From positions 1-64,000 of the forward strand of contig JANPMG010000008.1 of the NCBI GenBank assembly GCA_031422675.1: a DNA stretch of 64,000 nucleotides. Direction: 5' to 3'. The notes beneath the pieces are model-generated. The model was given only the letters and a program-made list of their open reading frames with translations. It made no database searches and had not been told where the DNA came from. Made by a program: the position numbers and the translations under genes. The stretch is from JAENVU01 sp031422675. GTDB taxonomy: Bacteria; Actinomycetota; Acidimicrobiia; IMCC26256; JAENVU01. Of this stretch, positions 40,203 through 47,694 are shown piece after piece. The stretch's first letter is position 1, and every line of letters begins with the position of its first letter.

Positions 40203-40914
40203 CGTCGATCAGCCTGACGTGGGCGGCTACACGAAGTTGTCGGTCATCGTCCCGATCTTTAACGAGCGCAACACGGTCGTCGAGATCATGCGCCGGATGC
40301 GCGCTGTCGATCTCCCGATCGAACGGGAGTTCATCCTCGTCGACGACGGCAGCTCGGACGGCACCCGTCAGGTCCTGGCCCAGCTCGGCGACAGCACCGC
40401 GCGGGTGATCAGCCATCCGGCGAATCGGGGCAAGGGGGCGGCGATCCGTACCGGCCTCGAACACGCCACCGGGGATCTCGTCCTGATCCAGGACGCGGAC
40501 CTCGAGTACGACCCCGAGGACTGGCCGAAGCTGCTGGCGCCGATCTTCCGCGGCAAGGCCACGGTGGTCTACGGGTCGCGCTTCACCGGTGAACGGCGCA
40601 ACATGTTGTTCCTGCATTGGGTCGGCAACCGGATGCTCTCGCTGCTGACCAACGTGCTCTACAACACGACGCTCTCGGACATGGAGACCTGTTACAAGGT
40701 GTTCGACCGGAAGGTGCTGGACCGGGTCACCATCAAGTCTGACCGCTTCGACTTCGAGCCCGAGATCACCGCCAAGGTGCTGCGCCAAGGCATCCGGATC
40801 TACGAAGTCCCGATTTCGTACGCGGGACGCGAGCCGAGTGAGGGCAAGAAGATCACCTGGCGGGACGGCTTCGCGGCCGTGGGTGCGCTGGTGAAGTTCC
40901 GCTTCGTCCGCTGA
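40195..40914 (+). CDS. GT2 glycosyltransferase, dolichol-phosphate-mannose-synthase-like
   Basis: A 239-residue GT-A enzyme with VIVPIFNERNTVVEIM, the metal-binding QDADLEYDPEDW, and the acceptor-side GSRFTGERRNM and FDFEPEITAKVLRQG typical of polyprenyl-phosphate sugar transferases (DPM1 and DPG-synthase type). No C-terminal membrane helices are present. It likely loads a sugar onto polyprenyl phosphate. GTG 40195 overlaps the upstream gene by eight bases; this start keeps the conserved VIVP strand at residue 16. Confidence 0.87.
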   Translation: MPDVDQPDVGGYTKLSVIVPIFNERNTVVEIMRRMRAVDLPIEREFILVDDGSSDGTRQVLAQLGDSTARVISHPANRGKGAAIRTGLEHATGDLVLIQDADLEYDPEDWPKLLAPIFRGKATVVYGSRFTGERRNMLFLHWVGNRMLSLLTNVLYNTTLSDMETCYKVFDRKVLDRVTIKSDRFDFEPEITAKVLRQGIRIYEVPISYAGREPSEGKKITWRDGFAAVGALVKFRFVR

Positions 40915-41828
40915 TGGCCGTGCCGGCGAGCTCACCGGCGTGGGCTGCGGTCGTCGTGAACTACCACTCGGGCCCCGAACTCGCGCACTGCGTCGACGCG
41001 CTCCTCGCCGACTCGAGTGCGGGGCTGGTCGAGGTGGTGGTCGTCGACAACGGATCGGGACCCGGTGAGATGGACGCGCTGGTCGCGTCCCGACCGGCAG
41101 TGACGGTGCTCCGACCCGGGGCCAATCTCGGCTATGCCCGCGCCGCCAACTTGGGGATCGCGGCGACGGTGGCGACGGTGGTGGCCGTGGTGAATCCCGA
41201 TGCGATCGTGGCGCCCGGAAGCGGGGCCACGATCCTCGCCCGATTCCGCGCCGACGATCGCATCGGCGTGGTCGGCCCGATGATCCGGAACCCGGATGGC
41301 ACCGTCTATCCCTCGGCCCGCGTTGCGCCCGGGCTGGGAGTCGCGGTCGGTCACGCCGTCCTCGGTGAGGTCGCGCCTCGCAACCGGTTCACCCGCGCCT
41401 ATCGCCAACTCGATGCGGACCCCGCGGTCGGCCGCGCGGTGGACTGGGTGTCCGGCGCGGCGGTCTGGTTCCGCCGCGCCGCGCTCGATCGTGCGGGCGG
41501 CTGGGACGAACGCTTCTTCATGTTCATGGAAGACGTCGACGTGTGCCGGACCGTCCGAGGCACCGGTGCGGTCGTTTGGTACGAACCGGCGGCGAACGTG
41601 GTGCACGCGGTGGGAACGAGCCGCGCGGCCGCGCCGGTGCGCTCGATCGTGATGCACCACCGCGCGGCCTACCGCTATACGGAAAAGTGGTCGACCGGAC
41701 TCCGGCGCGCGGTGCTCCCCGCGGCGGGTGCCTTCCTCGCCGCCCGGGCCGGGGTCCAGATCCTGGCCGCCGCGGGCGAACGAGCCCGACCGCGCCGGCG
41801 TCCCGAAATCCATCGCGCGACCAGGTAG
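40914..41828 (+). CDS. GT2 glycosyltransferase, rhamnosyltransferase-like
   Basis: A 304-residue GT-A enzyme with AVVVNYHSGPELAHCVDAL, VVVDNGSG, the metal site VVNPDAIV, and GAAVWFRRAALDRAGGWDERFFMFMEDVDVCRTV, the WbbL-like catalytic stretch. The C-terminal ~60 residues are Ala/Arg-rich and may sit on the membrane surface. ATG 40914 overlaps the previous stop (TGATG). The acceptor is unknown; cell-wall linker rhamnosylation is one possible role by family resemblance. Confidence 0.87.
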   Translation: MAVPASSPAWAAVVVNYHSGPELAHCVDALLADSSAGLVEVVVVDNGSGPGEMDALVASRPAVTVLRPGANLGYARAANLGIAATVATVVAVVNPDAIVAPGSGATILARFRADDRIGVVGPMIRNPDGTVYPSARVAPGLGVAVGHAVLGEVAPRNRFTRAYRQLDADPAVGRAVDWVSGAAVWFRRAALDRAGGWDERFFMFMEDVDVCRTVRGTGAVVWYEPAANVVHAVGTSRAAAPVRSIVMHHRAAYRYTEKWSTGLRRAVLPAAGAFLAARAGVQILAAAGERARPRRRPEIHRATR

Positions 41829-41831
41829 CCT
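41826..41831 (+). promoter_or_regulatory. Possible internal -10 hexamer TAGCCT
   Basis: Overlaps the end of the GT2 gene and lies ten bases before ATG 41842; an internal start in the operon is possible. Confidence 0.35.
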
Positions 41832-41841
41832 GGCGCCTCGC

Positions 41842-42678
41842 ATGGCCAAACCGAAGCCCAGCAAGTACAGCCGCGCCCGCATCCGGTCGAAGGTCCGGCG
41901 CCCGAAGCGCGCCGGCGCCTCCCGCGCCTGGATGGTGACCACCATCGCCCTGTTCGCGGTGGGAGCACTGCTCGTGGTCCTCAGCTACAACGACCGCCAG
42001 GAACGATCGCTCGTCGCGCCCAAGCTTGGTGACCACATCCACGCCTACCTCGGCGTGAACATCTGTGGCACCTGGGAGCCGGCGGTGCCCGAGTTCCACG
42101 GTCGGAACGGCAGCGCCGATCAGAACGCCACCCCGCGCGCCGGAATCCACTCGCACGCGGACTTCCTCATCCACGACCACCCGTTCAGCAGCGACGAGAC
42201 CGGGAAGAAGGCCACCCTCGGGCGCTATCTCGAGTACGCGCAGAGCAAAGTGTCCGCGAAATCCGTGAAGCTGTGGCCGCTCTGGGTGCCGAACGCCAAC
42301 TACTCGAATGGGAAGAAGTGCCCGGACTCCGAGGCGCCGGGTGTCCTCCGGTACAAGGTCGGCCGGCTCGGTGAGCCGTGGCCCGAGAAGGCGCGCTCCG
42401 GGAACCCGGCGGATTACCACATGGCCAACGGGGACATCATCGCGATCTACTTCCTGCCCAAGGGCGACCCGCTGGAGCAGCCGCCCGGATCGGACGCGGC
42501 GCTGGCCAACATCGGCGACCTGAACGGTCGGTCGGCGCTCCCGGCGGCGTCCACCACCTCGGCGCCGAGTTCGACCCCGGCCGATTCGACCCCGCCCGAT
42601 TCGGCGCCGCCCGATTCGACCCCGAGTTCGACGACCTCCAGCAGCCCGGCAGGCAGTAGCTCCACCACCCAACCGTGA
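41842..42678 (+). CDS. Unknown His-rich membrane-anchored extracytoplasmic protein
   Basis: This 278-residue protein has a basic N-terminus (KPKPSKYSRARIRSKVRRPK), one membrane helix (~32-48), an outside domain, and a Ser/Thr/Pro tail of ~45 residues. The domain has HIHAYLGVNICGTW, GIHSHADFLIHDHPF and DYHMANGDIIAIYFLPKGDP, with five His within 13 residues, plus two Cys. Metal binding is plausible. I know similar sequences only as actinobacterial hypothetical proteins. Its stop overlaps the next start (GTGA), so it is part of the sugar operon. Confidence 0.7.
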   Translation: MAKPKPSKYSRARIRSKVRRPKRAGASRAWMVTTIALFAVGALLVVLSYNDRQERSLVAPKLGDHIHAYLGVNICGTWEPAVPEFHGRNGSADQNATPRAGIHSHADFLIHDHPFSSDETGKKATLGRYLEYAQSKVSAKSVKLWPLWVPNANYSNGKKCPDSEAPGVLRYKVGRLGEPWPEKARSGNPADYHMANGDIIAIYFLPKGDPLEQPPGSDAALANIGDLNGRSALPAASTTSAPSSTPADSTPPDSAPPDSTPSSTTSSSPAGSSSTTQP

Positions 42679-43679
42679 AAGCCGTCGTTCTCGTCGGTGG
42701 TGCGGGTACCCGGCTGCGACCCCTGACGTACGCGACTCCGAAGCCGCTGCTCCCGATCGCCAACGTGGCGTTCCTGGAGCGTCAGCTGCACTGGCTCGGG
42801 ACCTACGGAGTGGACGAAGCCGTCCTCTCGCTCGGCTACCTCCCGAATGCGTTCACCGACCACTTCGCGGACGAGCGCTTCGGTGACATGAAGCTGCGGT
42901 TCGTCGTCGAGCACGAACCGCTCGGGACCGCCGGCGGTATCCGGTTCGCCGCCGACGGCATCAACGAGCGGGTGCTGGTGTGCAACGGCGACGTGCTCAC
43001 CGATCTCGACCTCGATGCCTTCGTCGCGTTCCACGAGGCCCGCGGTGCCGAGGCCAGCATCTCGTTGGCGCGCGTCGAGGACCCGTCGGCGTTCGGCGTG
43101 GTGCCGACCCGCAGCGACGGCGAGGTGATCGCGTTCGTGGAGAAGCCGCCGCGCGATCAGGCGCCCACCAACTGGATCAACGCCGGTACCTACATCCTGG
43201 AACCGTCGGTGCTCTCGTCCATCCCGACGCGGCTGAACGTCTCGATCGAACGCGAGACGTTCCCGCGCATGTTGGAGCGCCCGGGGCGGCTCTACGCCAT
43301 GCCCTCCGAGGGTTACTGGCTCGACATCGGAACGCCGGCCAAGTACTTCGAGGCGCAGATGGACGTGCTGGCCGGGCGGGTGGGTCTTCCGCCCACTCCG
43401 GCCGCACGCGAGCACGAGACCGGAGTCTGGATCGAGCCCGATGTGACGATCGCGTCGGACGTCACGCTGACGGGTCCGCTGCTCCTCGGTGCCGGCGCGC
43501 AGATCGCCGCGGGCGCCCGAGTGGCCGGGAGCGTGGTGGGCGAACGATCGTCGATTGGTGCGGGCGCGACGGTCATCAACAGCGTGGTCCTCGCCGACAC
43601 GACCGTGGGCGACGGTGACGTTCTCGATGGTGTGGTGGTGGGCGCAGACGCTCGACTCGACGTGAAGGCGGAAGCGTGA
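42675..43679 (+). CDS. Sugar-1-phosphate nucleotidyltransferase with left-handed beta-helix tail
   Basis: This 334-residue enzyme has the nucleotide-binding VLVGGAGTRLRPLTYATPKPLLPIAN, the metal Asp in VCNGDVLTDLD, EKPPRDQAPTNWINAGTY and EGYWLDIGTPAKYFEAQ, then hexapeptide repeats (VTIASDVTLTGPLLLGAGAQIAAGA). It resembles GDP-mannose and dTDP-glucose pyrophosphorylases. GDP-mannose is favoured by the phosphomannomutase and isomerase genes at 58761 and 60472, but TDP-glucose for the operon's first enzyme is also possible. Confidence 0.85.
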   Translation: MKAVVLVGGAGTRLRPLTYATPKPLLPIANVAFLERQLHWLGTYGVDEAVLSLGYLPNAFTDHFADERFGDMKLRFVVEHEPLGTAGGIRFAADGINERVLVCNGDVLTDLDLDAFVAFHEARGAEASISLARVEDPSAFGVVPTRSDGEVIAFVEKPPRDQAPTNWINAGTYILEPSVLSSIPTRLNVSIERETFPRMLERPGRLYAMPSEGYWLDIGTPAKYFEAQMDVLAGRVGLPPTPAAREHETGVWIEPDVTIASDVTLTGPLLLGAGAQIAAGARVAGSVVGERSSIGAGATVINSVVLADTTVGDGDVLDGVVVGADARLDVKAEA

Positions 43680-44620
43680 AGGCGTTCATCACCGGCGGTG
43701 CCGGGTTCATCGGATCGACGTTGGCGGACCGGCTTCTAGCCGACGGTTGGTCGGTCGATGTGGCCGACGACCTCTCCAGCGGTTCGCTCGCCAACCTTGC
43801 CGACGCGCGCGCGGTGGGCGACCGGCGGTTCTCGTTCCACCGGATCGACATTCGCAATGCTGCGATCACCGATCTCATCGAGTCGCGCCGGCCCGATGTG
43901 GTGTTCCACCTCGCGGCGCAGGCCGACGTTCGGGTCTCGGTGGCCAAGCCGCAACTCGATGCCGAGATCAACCTGATCGGCGCGCTCAACGTGTTCCAGG
44001 GCGCGCTCGGGGCCAAGGTCGGAAAGGTCGTGTTCGCCAGCTCGGGCGGGACCATCTACGGGACGCCCCGAGAGATCCCCACGCCCGAGACCCACCCCCA
44101 GCATCCCGAATCGCCCTACGGCGTGGCGAAGAAGGCCGGGGGCGACTACCTCCACTACTACCACGAGATTCACGGGCTCGACTACGCCGCGACTGCCTTC
44201 TCGAACGTCTACGGGCCGCGCCAAGACCCCCACGGTGAGGCGGGCGTGGTGGCCATCTTCACCGGCCTGTTCCTCGAACGGCGACGCCCGACGATCTTCG
44301 GAACCGGTGACCAGACCCGAGACTTCGTGTTCGTCGACGATGTCGTGGATGCACTGGCCCGGGCCGCCGAGCGCGGCGAGGGCATCATCAACATCGGCAC
44401 TGGCGACGAGACCAGTGTCAACGACCTGTACGCGGCAATGTCACGCGCCACGGGGTTCAACGATCCCCCCAGCTATGCGCCGGCGCGTGCCGGCGAGCTG
44501 GATCGGTCGGCGCTCGCCATCGACCGGGCCGCCGTCGAACTCGGGTGGAAACCCTTCACGTCGCTGGACGAAGGCGTCTCCCGCACCATCGAGTGGTTCC
44601 GGGACCGCAAGAGTCGTTAG
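43676..44620 (+). CDS. NDP-sugar epimerase, UDP-glucose 4-epimerase-like
   Basis: A 314-residue extended SDR: TGGAGFIGSTLADRL, HLAAQADVRVSVAKP, SSGGTIYGTP and YGVAKKAGGDYLHYY with the catalytic Tyr and Lys, NVYGPRQDPHGEAGVVAIF, and FVFVDDVVDAL. It is closest in pattern to bacterial and archaeal GalE. GTG 43676 overlaps the previous stop. It ends the operon, and its last four bases overlap the end of the convergent nitroreductase gene. Confidence 0.87.
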   Translation: MKAFITGGAGFIGSTLADRLLADGWSVDVADDLSSGSLANLADARAVGDRRFSFHRIDIRNAAITDLIESRRPDVVFHLAAQADVRVSVAKPQLDAEINLIGALNVFQGALGAKVGKVVFASSGGTIYGTPREIPTPETHPQHPESPYGVAKKAGGDYLHYYHEIHGLDYAATAFSNVYGPRQDPHGEAGVVAIFTGLFLERRRPTIFGTGDQTRDFVFVDDVVDALARAAERGEGIINIGTGDETSVNDLYAAMSRATGFNDPPSYAPARAGELDRSALAIDRAAVELGWKPFTSLDEGVSRTIEWFRDRKSR

Positions 44621-45225
44621 CGCCGGGTGCGCAGATCCTCGAGCGGAATCGGCGGCCGCGGCCGCCCCACATAGGCCGGGTCGGGGTGGCCCACCATCAC
44701 GAGGGCGTGCGGCAGCCACTCGGGATCGAGTTCGAGCGCATCGCGCGCCGCTTCGGGGCAGAAGATCGGCGCCGCCACCCAGCAGGACGCGAGATCGCGA
44801 TCCGCAGCCGCCAACATGAGGTTCTCGACCGCCGCCCCGAGTGACAGGAGCGCCATGCCCCATTCGGCGCGCTGGCGATCGGCGTCGGGATAGCGGTCGA
44901 GTCCGTTCCACGTGAGACAGCCGAGGATCAGCGCCGGTGCGCCGACGATTTTCTGGTGGGAGCGATCGACGAGTTCGTCGATGCGGCCGCGGTCGACGCC
45001 GTCGCGCTCGAGGTCGTGGCGCCAGTGTGCGCCCATGCCCTGCGCCAGGCGCGCCTTGGCGCGACCTGAGTGGACCACCACAAACCGCCACGGGCGGGCG
45101 TGGTGGGGTGCGGGCGCGCTGCACGCCGCCGCCACCAGCGCATCCAATGCGTCGAGCGCCACCGGCGCGGCGGTGAAGGATCGGATCGATCGGCGGGCAT
45201 CGATGAACTGGGGGATGGCGGTCAT
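44617..45225 (-). CDS. Nitroreductase-family protein, FbiB C-terminal-domain-like
   Basis: A 202-residue FMN-type nitroreductase: FIDARRSIRSFTAAPV, APAPHHARPWRFVVV, GCLTWNGLDRYPD, WGMALLSLGAAVENLMLAA and PEWLPHALVMVGHPDP. The frame extends to 45285, but ATG 45225 overlaps the cofE stop (ATGA). In mycobacterial FbiB the same domain is fused behind CofE and reduces dehydro-F420-0. Here it is a separate, translationally coupled gene, so that role is likely. Confidence 0.82.
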   Translation of the reverse strand: MTAIPQFIDARRSIRSFTAAPVALDALDALVAAACSAPAPHHARPWRFVVVHSGRAKARLAQGMGAHWRHDLERDGVDRGRIDELVDRSHQKIVGAPALILGCLTWNGLDRYPDADRQRAEWGMALLSLGAAVENLMLAAADRDLASCWVAAPIFCPEAARDALELDPEWLPHALVMVGHPDPAYVGRPRPPIPLEDLRTRR

Positions 45226-45932
45226 CGGAACAAGTCGTCCTGAGCGGGCCGGATGAGTTCGCGCACCGAACCGTCGCGAAACCACGCGCGGTCGAGGCCG
45301 CGCACGATGGCGACGGGGATCCCGGACGCCTTGCCCATCACCAGCTCCGCGGCCGACGCGATCTCGTCGGCGAGGGCGACCTCGGTGACCCGGAGTTCCT
45401 GGCCCCGATCGTCGGTGTCGCCGCGCAGGTCGACGACCGCGGCGATGCCGGCCACGCCGATCGCCACGTCGGTGAGACCGTGACGCCAGGGTCGACCGAA
45501 CGTGTCCGACACGACCACGCCGACCTCGATGCCGAGCGCGGCCCGCACCGAGTTGCGGATGCGATGCGCGGAGCGGTCGCTGTCGATCGGCAGCAGCGCG
45601 GCGGAACCGGCGTCGACGTTGGAGAGGTCGATGCCGGCGTTGGCGCAGATGAACCCGTGCCGGGTTTCGCTGATGACGAGATCACCGCGCCGTCGCACCA
45701 CGCGCACGGATTCGGACGCGATGAGCTCAGCCCGGGCCGCGAAGTCCGCATGGTCGAGCGGCACGAGCCGGTGCTCGGCCTTCGAGACGATCTTCTGGGT
45801 CACGACGAGACAATCACCGTCGGTGAGTGGTGTGGCCTGCGCGGCGGTGGCCGCGACGATCATCGGTCCGAGTTGGTCGCCCGGTCGGATCTCGCCGATT
45901 CCCTCGACGGGCAGGACGTGCAGCGCCCGCAT
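45222..45932 (-). CDS. cofE: Coenzyme F420-0:L-glutamate ligase
   Basis: This 236-residue ligase adds glutamates to F420-0 using GTP. Motifs are EIRPGDQLGPMIV, DCLVVTQKIVSKAE, RHGFICANAGIDLSNVD, SVRAALGIEVGVVVSDTFGRPWRHGLTDVAIG and RVTEVALADEIASAAELVMGK. It starts at ATG 45932, sharing one base with the cofD stop. The reading frame upstream of it is the cofD shadow. It is only the N-terminal half of a typical actinobacterial FbiB. Confidence 0.92.
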   Translation of the reverse strand: MRALHVLPVEGIGEIRPGDQLGPMIVAATAAQATPLTDGDCLVVTQKIVSKAEHRLVPLDHADFAARAELIASESVRVVRRRGDLVISETRHGFICANAGIDLSNVDAGSAALLPIDSDRSAHRIRNSVRAALGIEVGVVVSDTFGRPWRHGLTDVAIGVAGIAAVVDLRGDTDDRGQELRVTEVALADEIASAAELVMGKASGIPVAIVRGLDRAWFRDGSVRELIRPAQDDLFR

Positions 45933-46870
45933 CAGGCGACGGCGTCGAGCGTGTGCTGCGCGAGCGCAGCCGCGACCCGCGCGTCGCGCATCAACGTGTC
46001 GGCGACCACCGCGCGCACGCCCGCGGCTTCGACCTCGGGTGCCCGGCGCGCGTCCCCGGCGTCGATCACCAAGGTCCCGCAGAACTCGGCGTAGGCGCGG
46101 GCGACGCCCACGCAACTGACCTCGATGCCGAGCGGGTCCATCAACCGGTCCGCCGGACCCTTCACCGGCGCACCGGCGATGATCGGGCTGACCCCGATCA
46201 CTCGGTCCCGCCGGCGGATCAGAAGGTCTCGGATTCCCGGCACTGCGAGGATCGGACCGATCGAGATCACCGGGTTGGACGGGCAGACGAGGATCGTGTC
46301 AGCGGATTCGAGGGACGCGAGGACGGCGGGGCCGGGCCGGGACTCGGGGGCGCCGGCGAACTCGACGGCCACCACCGGCGGGTTCGCCCGCTCGCGCACG
46401 AACCACTCCTGCATCGCCAGGACCTCGATCTCACCGTTCGGGCGCCGGACGCTGACCCGGGTGGCGACGCGATCGTCCGACATGGGGATCACGCGGGGGA
46501 CCACACCCCAGGCGGCGGTGATCTCGGCGGTGATCTCGGTGAGCGTGGCGCCCTCGTATCGGCGGCGGGTGCGATACAAGTGGGTGGCGAGGTCGTGGTC
46601 GCCGAGACGGAACCAGGTGTCGGCGCCATATCGATCCAGCGCGTCCATCGCGGTGAAGGTCTCGTCGGCGAGGCCCCACCCCTGTTCGGGGTGCTCGGCG
46701 CCGGCCAGGGTGTAGGTCACGGTGTCGAGATCGGGGGAGACGGAGAGTCCGTGGAACTGGTCGTCGTCGGCGGTGTTCACGACGACGGTGACCGACGCCG
46801 GATCGACCACGCGCACCAACCCGCGCAGGAACCGGGCGGCTCCGACTCCACCGGCCAAGGCGACGATCAT
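45932..46870 (-). CDS. cofD: LPPG:FO 2-phospho-L-lactate transferase
   Basis: This 312-residue enzyme (FbiA) moves the phospholactyl or phosphoenolpyruvyl group onto FO in F420 synthesis. It has ALAGGVGAARFLRGLVRV, VVNTADDDQFHGLSVSPDLDTV, WFRLGDHDLATHLYRT, ILVCPSNPVISIGPILAVPGIR and IAGAPVKGPADRLMDPLG. It heads the leftward cofD-cofE-nitroreductase unit, with TACGCT six bases before its ATG. FO synthase and the guanylyltransferase (CofC/FbiD) genes are not in the window. Confidence 0.95.
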   Translation of the reverse strand: MIVALAGGVGAARFLRGLVRVVDPASVTVVVNTADDDQFHGLSVSPDLDTVTYTLAGAEHPEQGWGLADETFTAMDALDRYGADTWFRLGDHDLATHLYRTRRRYEGATLTEITAEITAAWGVVPRVIPMSDDRVATRVSVRRPNGEIEVLAMQEWFVRERANPPVVAVEFAGAPESRPGPAVLASLESADTILVCPSNPVISIGPILAVPGIRDLLIRRRDRVIGVSPIIAGAPVKGPADRLMDPLGIEVSCVGVARAYAEFCGTLVIDAGDARRAPEVEAAGVRAVVADTLMRDARVAAALAQHTLDAVA

Positions 46871-46876
46871 TCGGGC

Positions 46877-46882
46877 AGCGTA
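46877..46882 (-). promoter_or_regulatory. -10 hexamer TACGCT of the F420 operon
   Basis: Minus strand, six bases before ATG 46870. Confidence 0.5.
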
Positions 46883-46942
46883 GGGAGTGCGGGCCCGCGC
46901 CGGCGAACGTGCATCAGCCGCGCCGGGATTGGGAGGGGACCA

Positions 46943-46972
46943 CGACGACCCCCTCCGAGGAGGGGGTCGTCG
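46943..46972 (-). terminator. Strong GC hairpin after the phasin-like gene
   Basis: Arms 46943-46956 and 46959-46972 pair perfectly over 14 bp with a two-base loop. It sits between the stop of the leftward gene at 47030 and the cofD promoter. There is no clear T-run, but location and stability favour termination. Confidence 0.6.
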
Positions 46973-47029
46973 GGTTTGCGCCCACCTTCGGCGACGGGGG
47001 GTTCGCCGAACGCGGGTATCAGGAGGGGA

Positions 47030-47446
47030 TCAGTTGTTCGACTGGCCGCGCAGTGCCTGCACGCGGGCTTTGCCGACTTCAACCGCCTTGCCCAGCTGCT
47101 CCGGCAGTGCCTGCACCGGCGCGGCCACCGAGATGCCCTTGAGCTGCTCGATGACCGGCTCCACCCGCTGCTTCACGTCGCCGATGACCGGCTCAGCCCA
47201 CTGGCGGGGGTCGAGCGTCTTGAGCGTGGTGGCCGCAGTGTCGAGGCTGGTGGTGGCGGTATCGGTGACCAGGCTGCGCAGTGCGTCGGTCTTGGTCTCG
47301 ATGACACCCTGCGCGTCCTTGGCGATGGTCACGATGCGCTCACCGGCTTCACGGCGCCGTACCTGCGCCTGCTGGAAGCCGAGGACTCCGGCGCCCACGG
47401 CGATGTAGGCGGCGTCGGCGGCGGTCTTGCGAAGGTCGAGTTCCAT
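47030..47446 (-). CDS. Small helical phasin-like protein
   Basis: A 138-residue protein without Cys or Trp-rich motifs: a short Ala/Gly-rich hydrophobic stretch (AADAAYIAVGAGVLGFQQAQVRR), then amphipathic helices with many Ala, Thr, Val, Lys and Glu, and a Pro-bounded segment (VAAPVQALPEQLGKAVEVGK). The pattern is like phasins or the HbhA-type surface helices, but I cannot name a family with certainty. AAGGAG lies six bases before the ATG, and a classical promoter lies about 90 bases upstream. Confidence 0.6.
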   Translation of the reverse strand: MELDLRKTAADAAYIAVGAGVLGFQQAQVRRREAGERIVTIAKDAQGVIETKTDALRSLVTDTATTSLDTAATTLKTLDPRQWAEPVIGDVKQRVEPVIEQLKGISVAAPVQALPEQLGKAVEVGKARVQALRGQSNN

Positions 47447-47532
47447 GGGGTCTCCTTGAGAGGATCTGCTGGCGCGGAAACGTGCTTGACGGGAGTTTCG
47501 GACGGGGGACCGGTGTCCTCCGTCGTGCTCGC

Positions 47533-47562
47533 ACCATACAGCAACTTGCTAACTCTTGCAAG
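47533..47562 (-). promoter_or_regulatory. Classical promoter with palindromic operator-like site
   Basis: On the minus strand TTGCAA (47561-47556) and TATGGT (47538-47533) are 17 bases apart, a textbook -35/-10 pair. A palindrome CTTGC-N8-GCAAG (47545-47562) overlaps the -35 and the spacer and could be a repressor site. Transcription would begin near 47526 and leave a leader of about 80 bases. Confidence 0.6.
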
Positions 47563-47678
47563 CACTCGTGACGATCGTCACCCGTCCGGGAGCGTAATCG
47601 CGTCCCAAAAGTCCAGGTGAGAGAGGTTTGGGGGATTCCGGCCCACCGGCAACCTCCGGTGCGGCCCGGGGTCACTTG

Positions 47679-47684
47679 TAGGCT
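47679..47684 (+). promoter_or_regulatory. -10 hexamer TAGGCT of the large GT2 gene
   Basis: Ten bases before ATG 47695. Confidence 0.45.
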
Positions 47685-47694
47685 CGCCCCGCTC

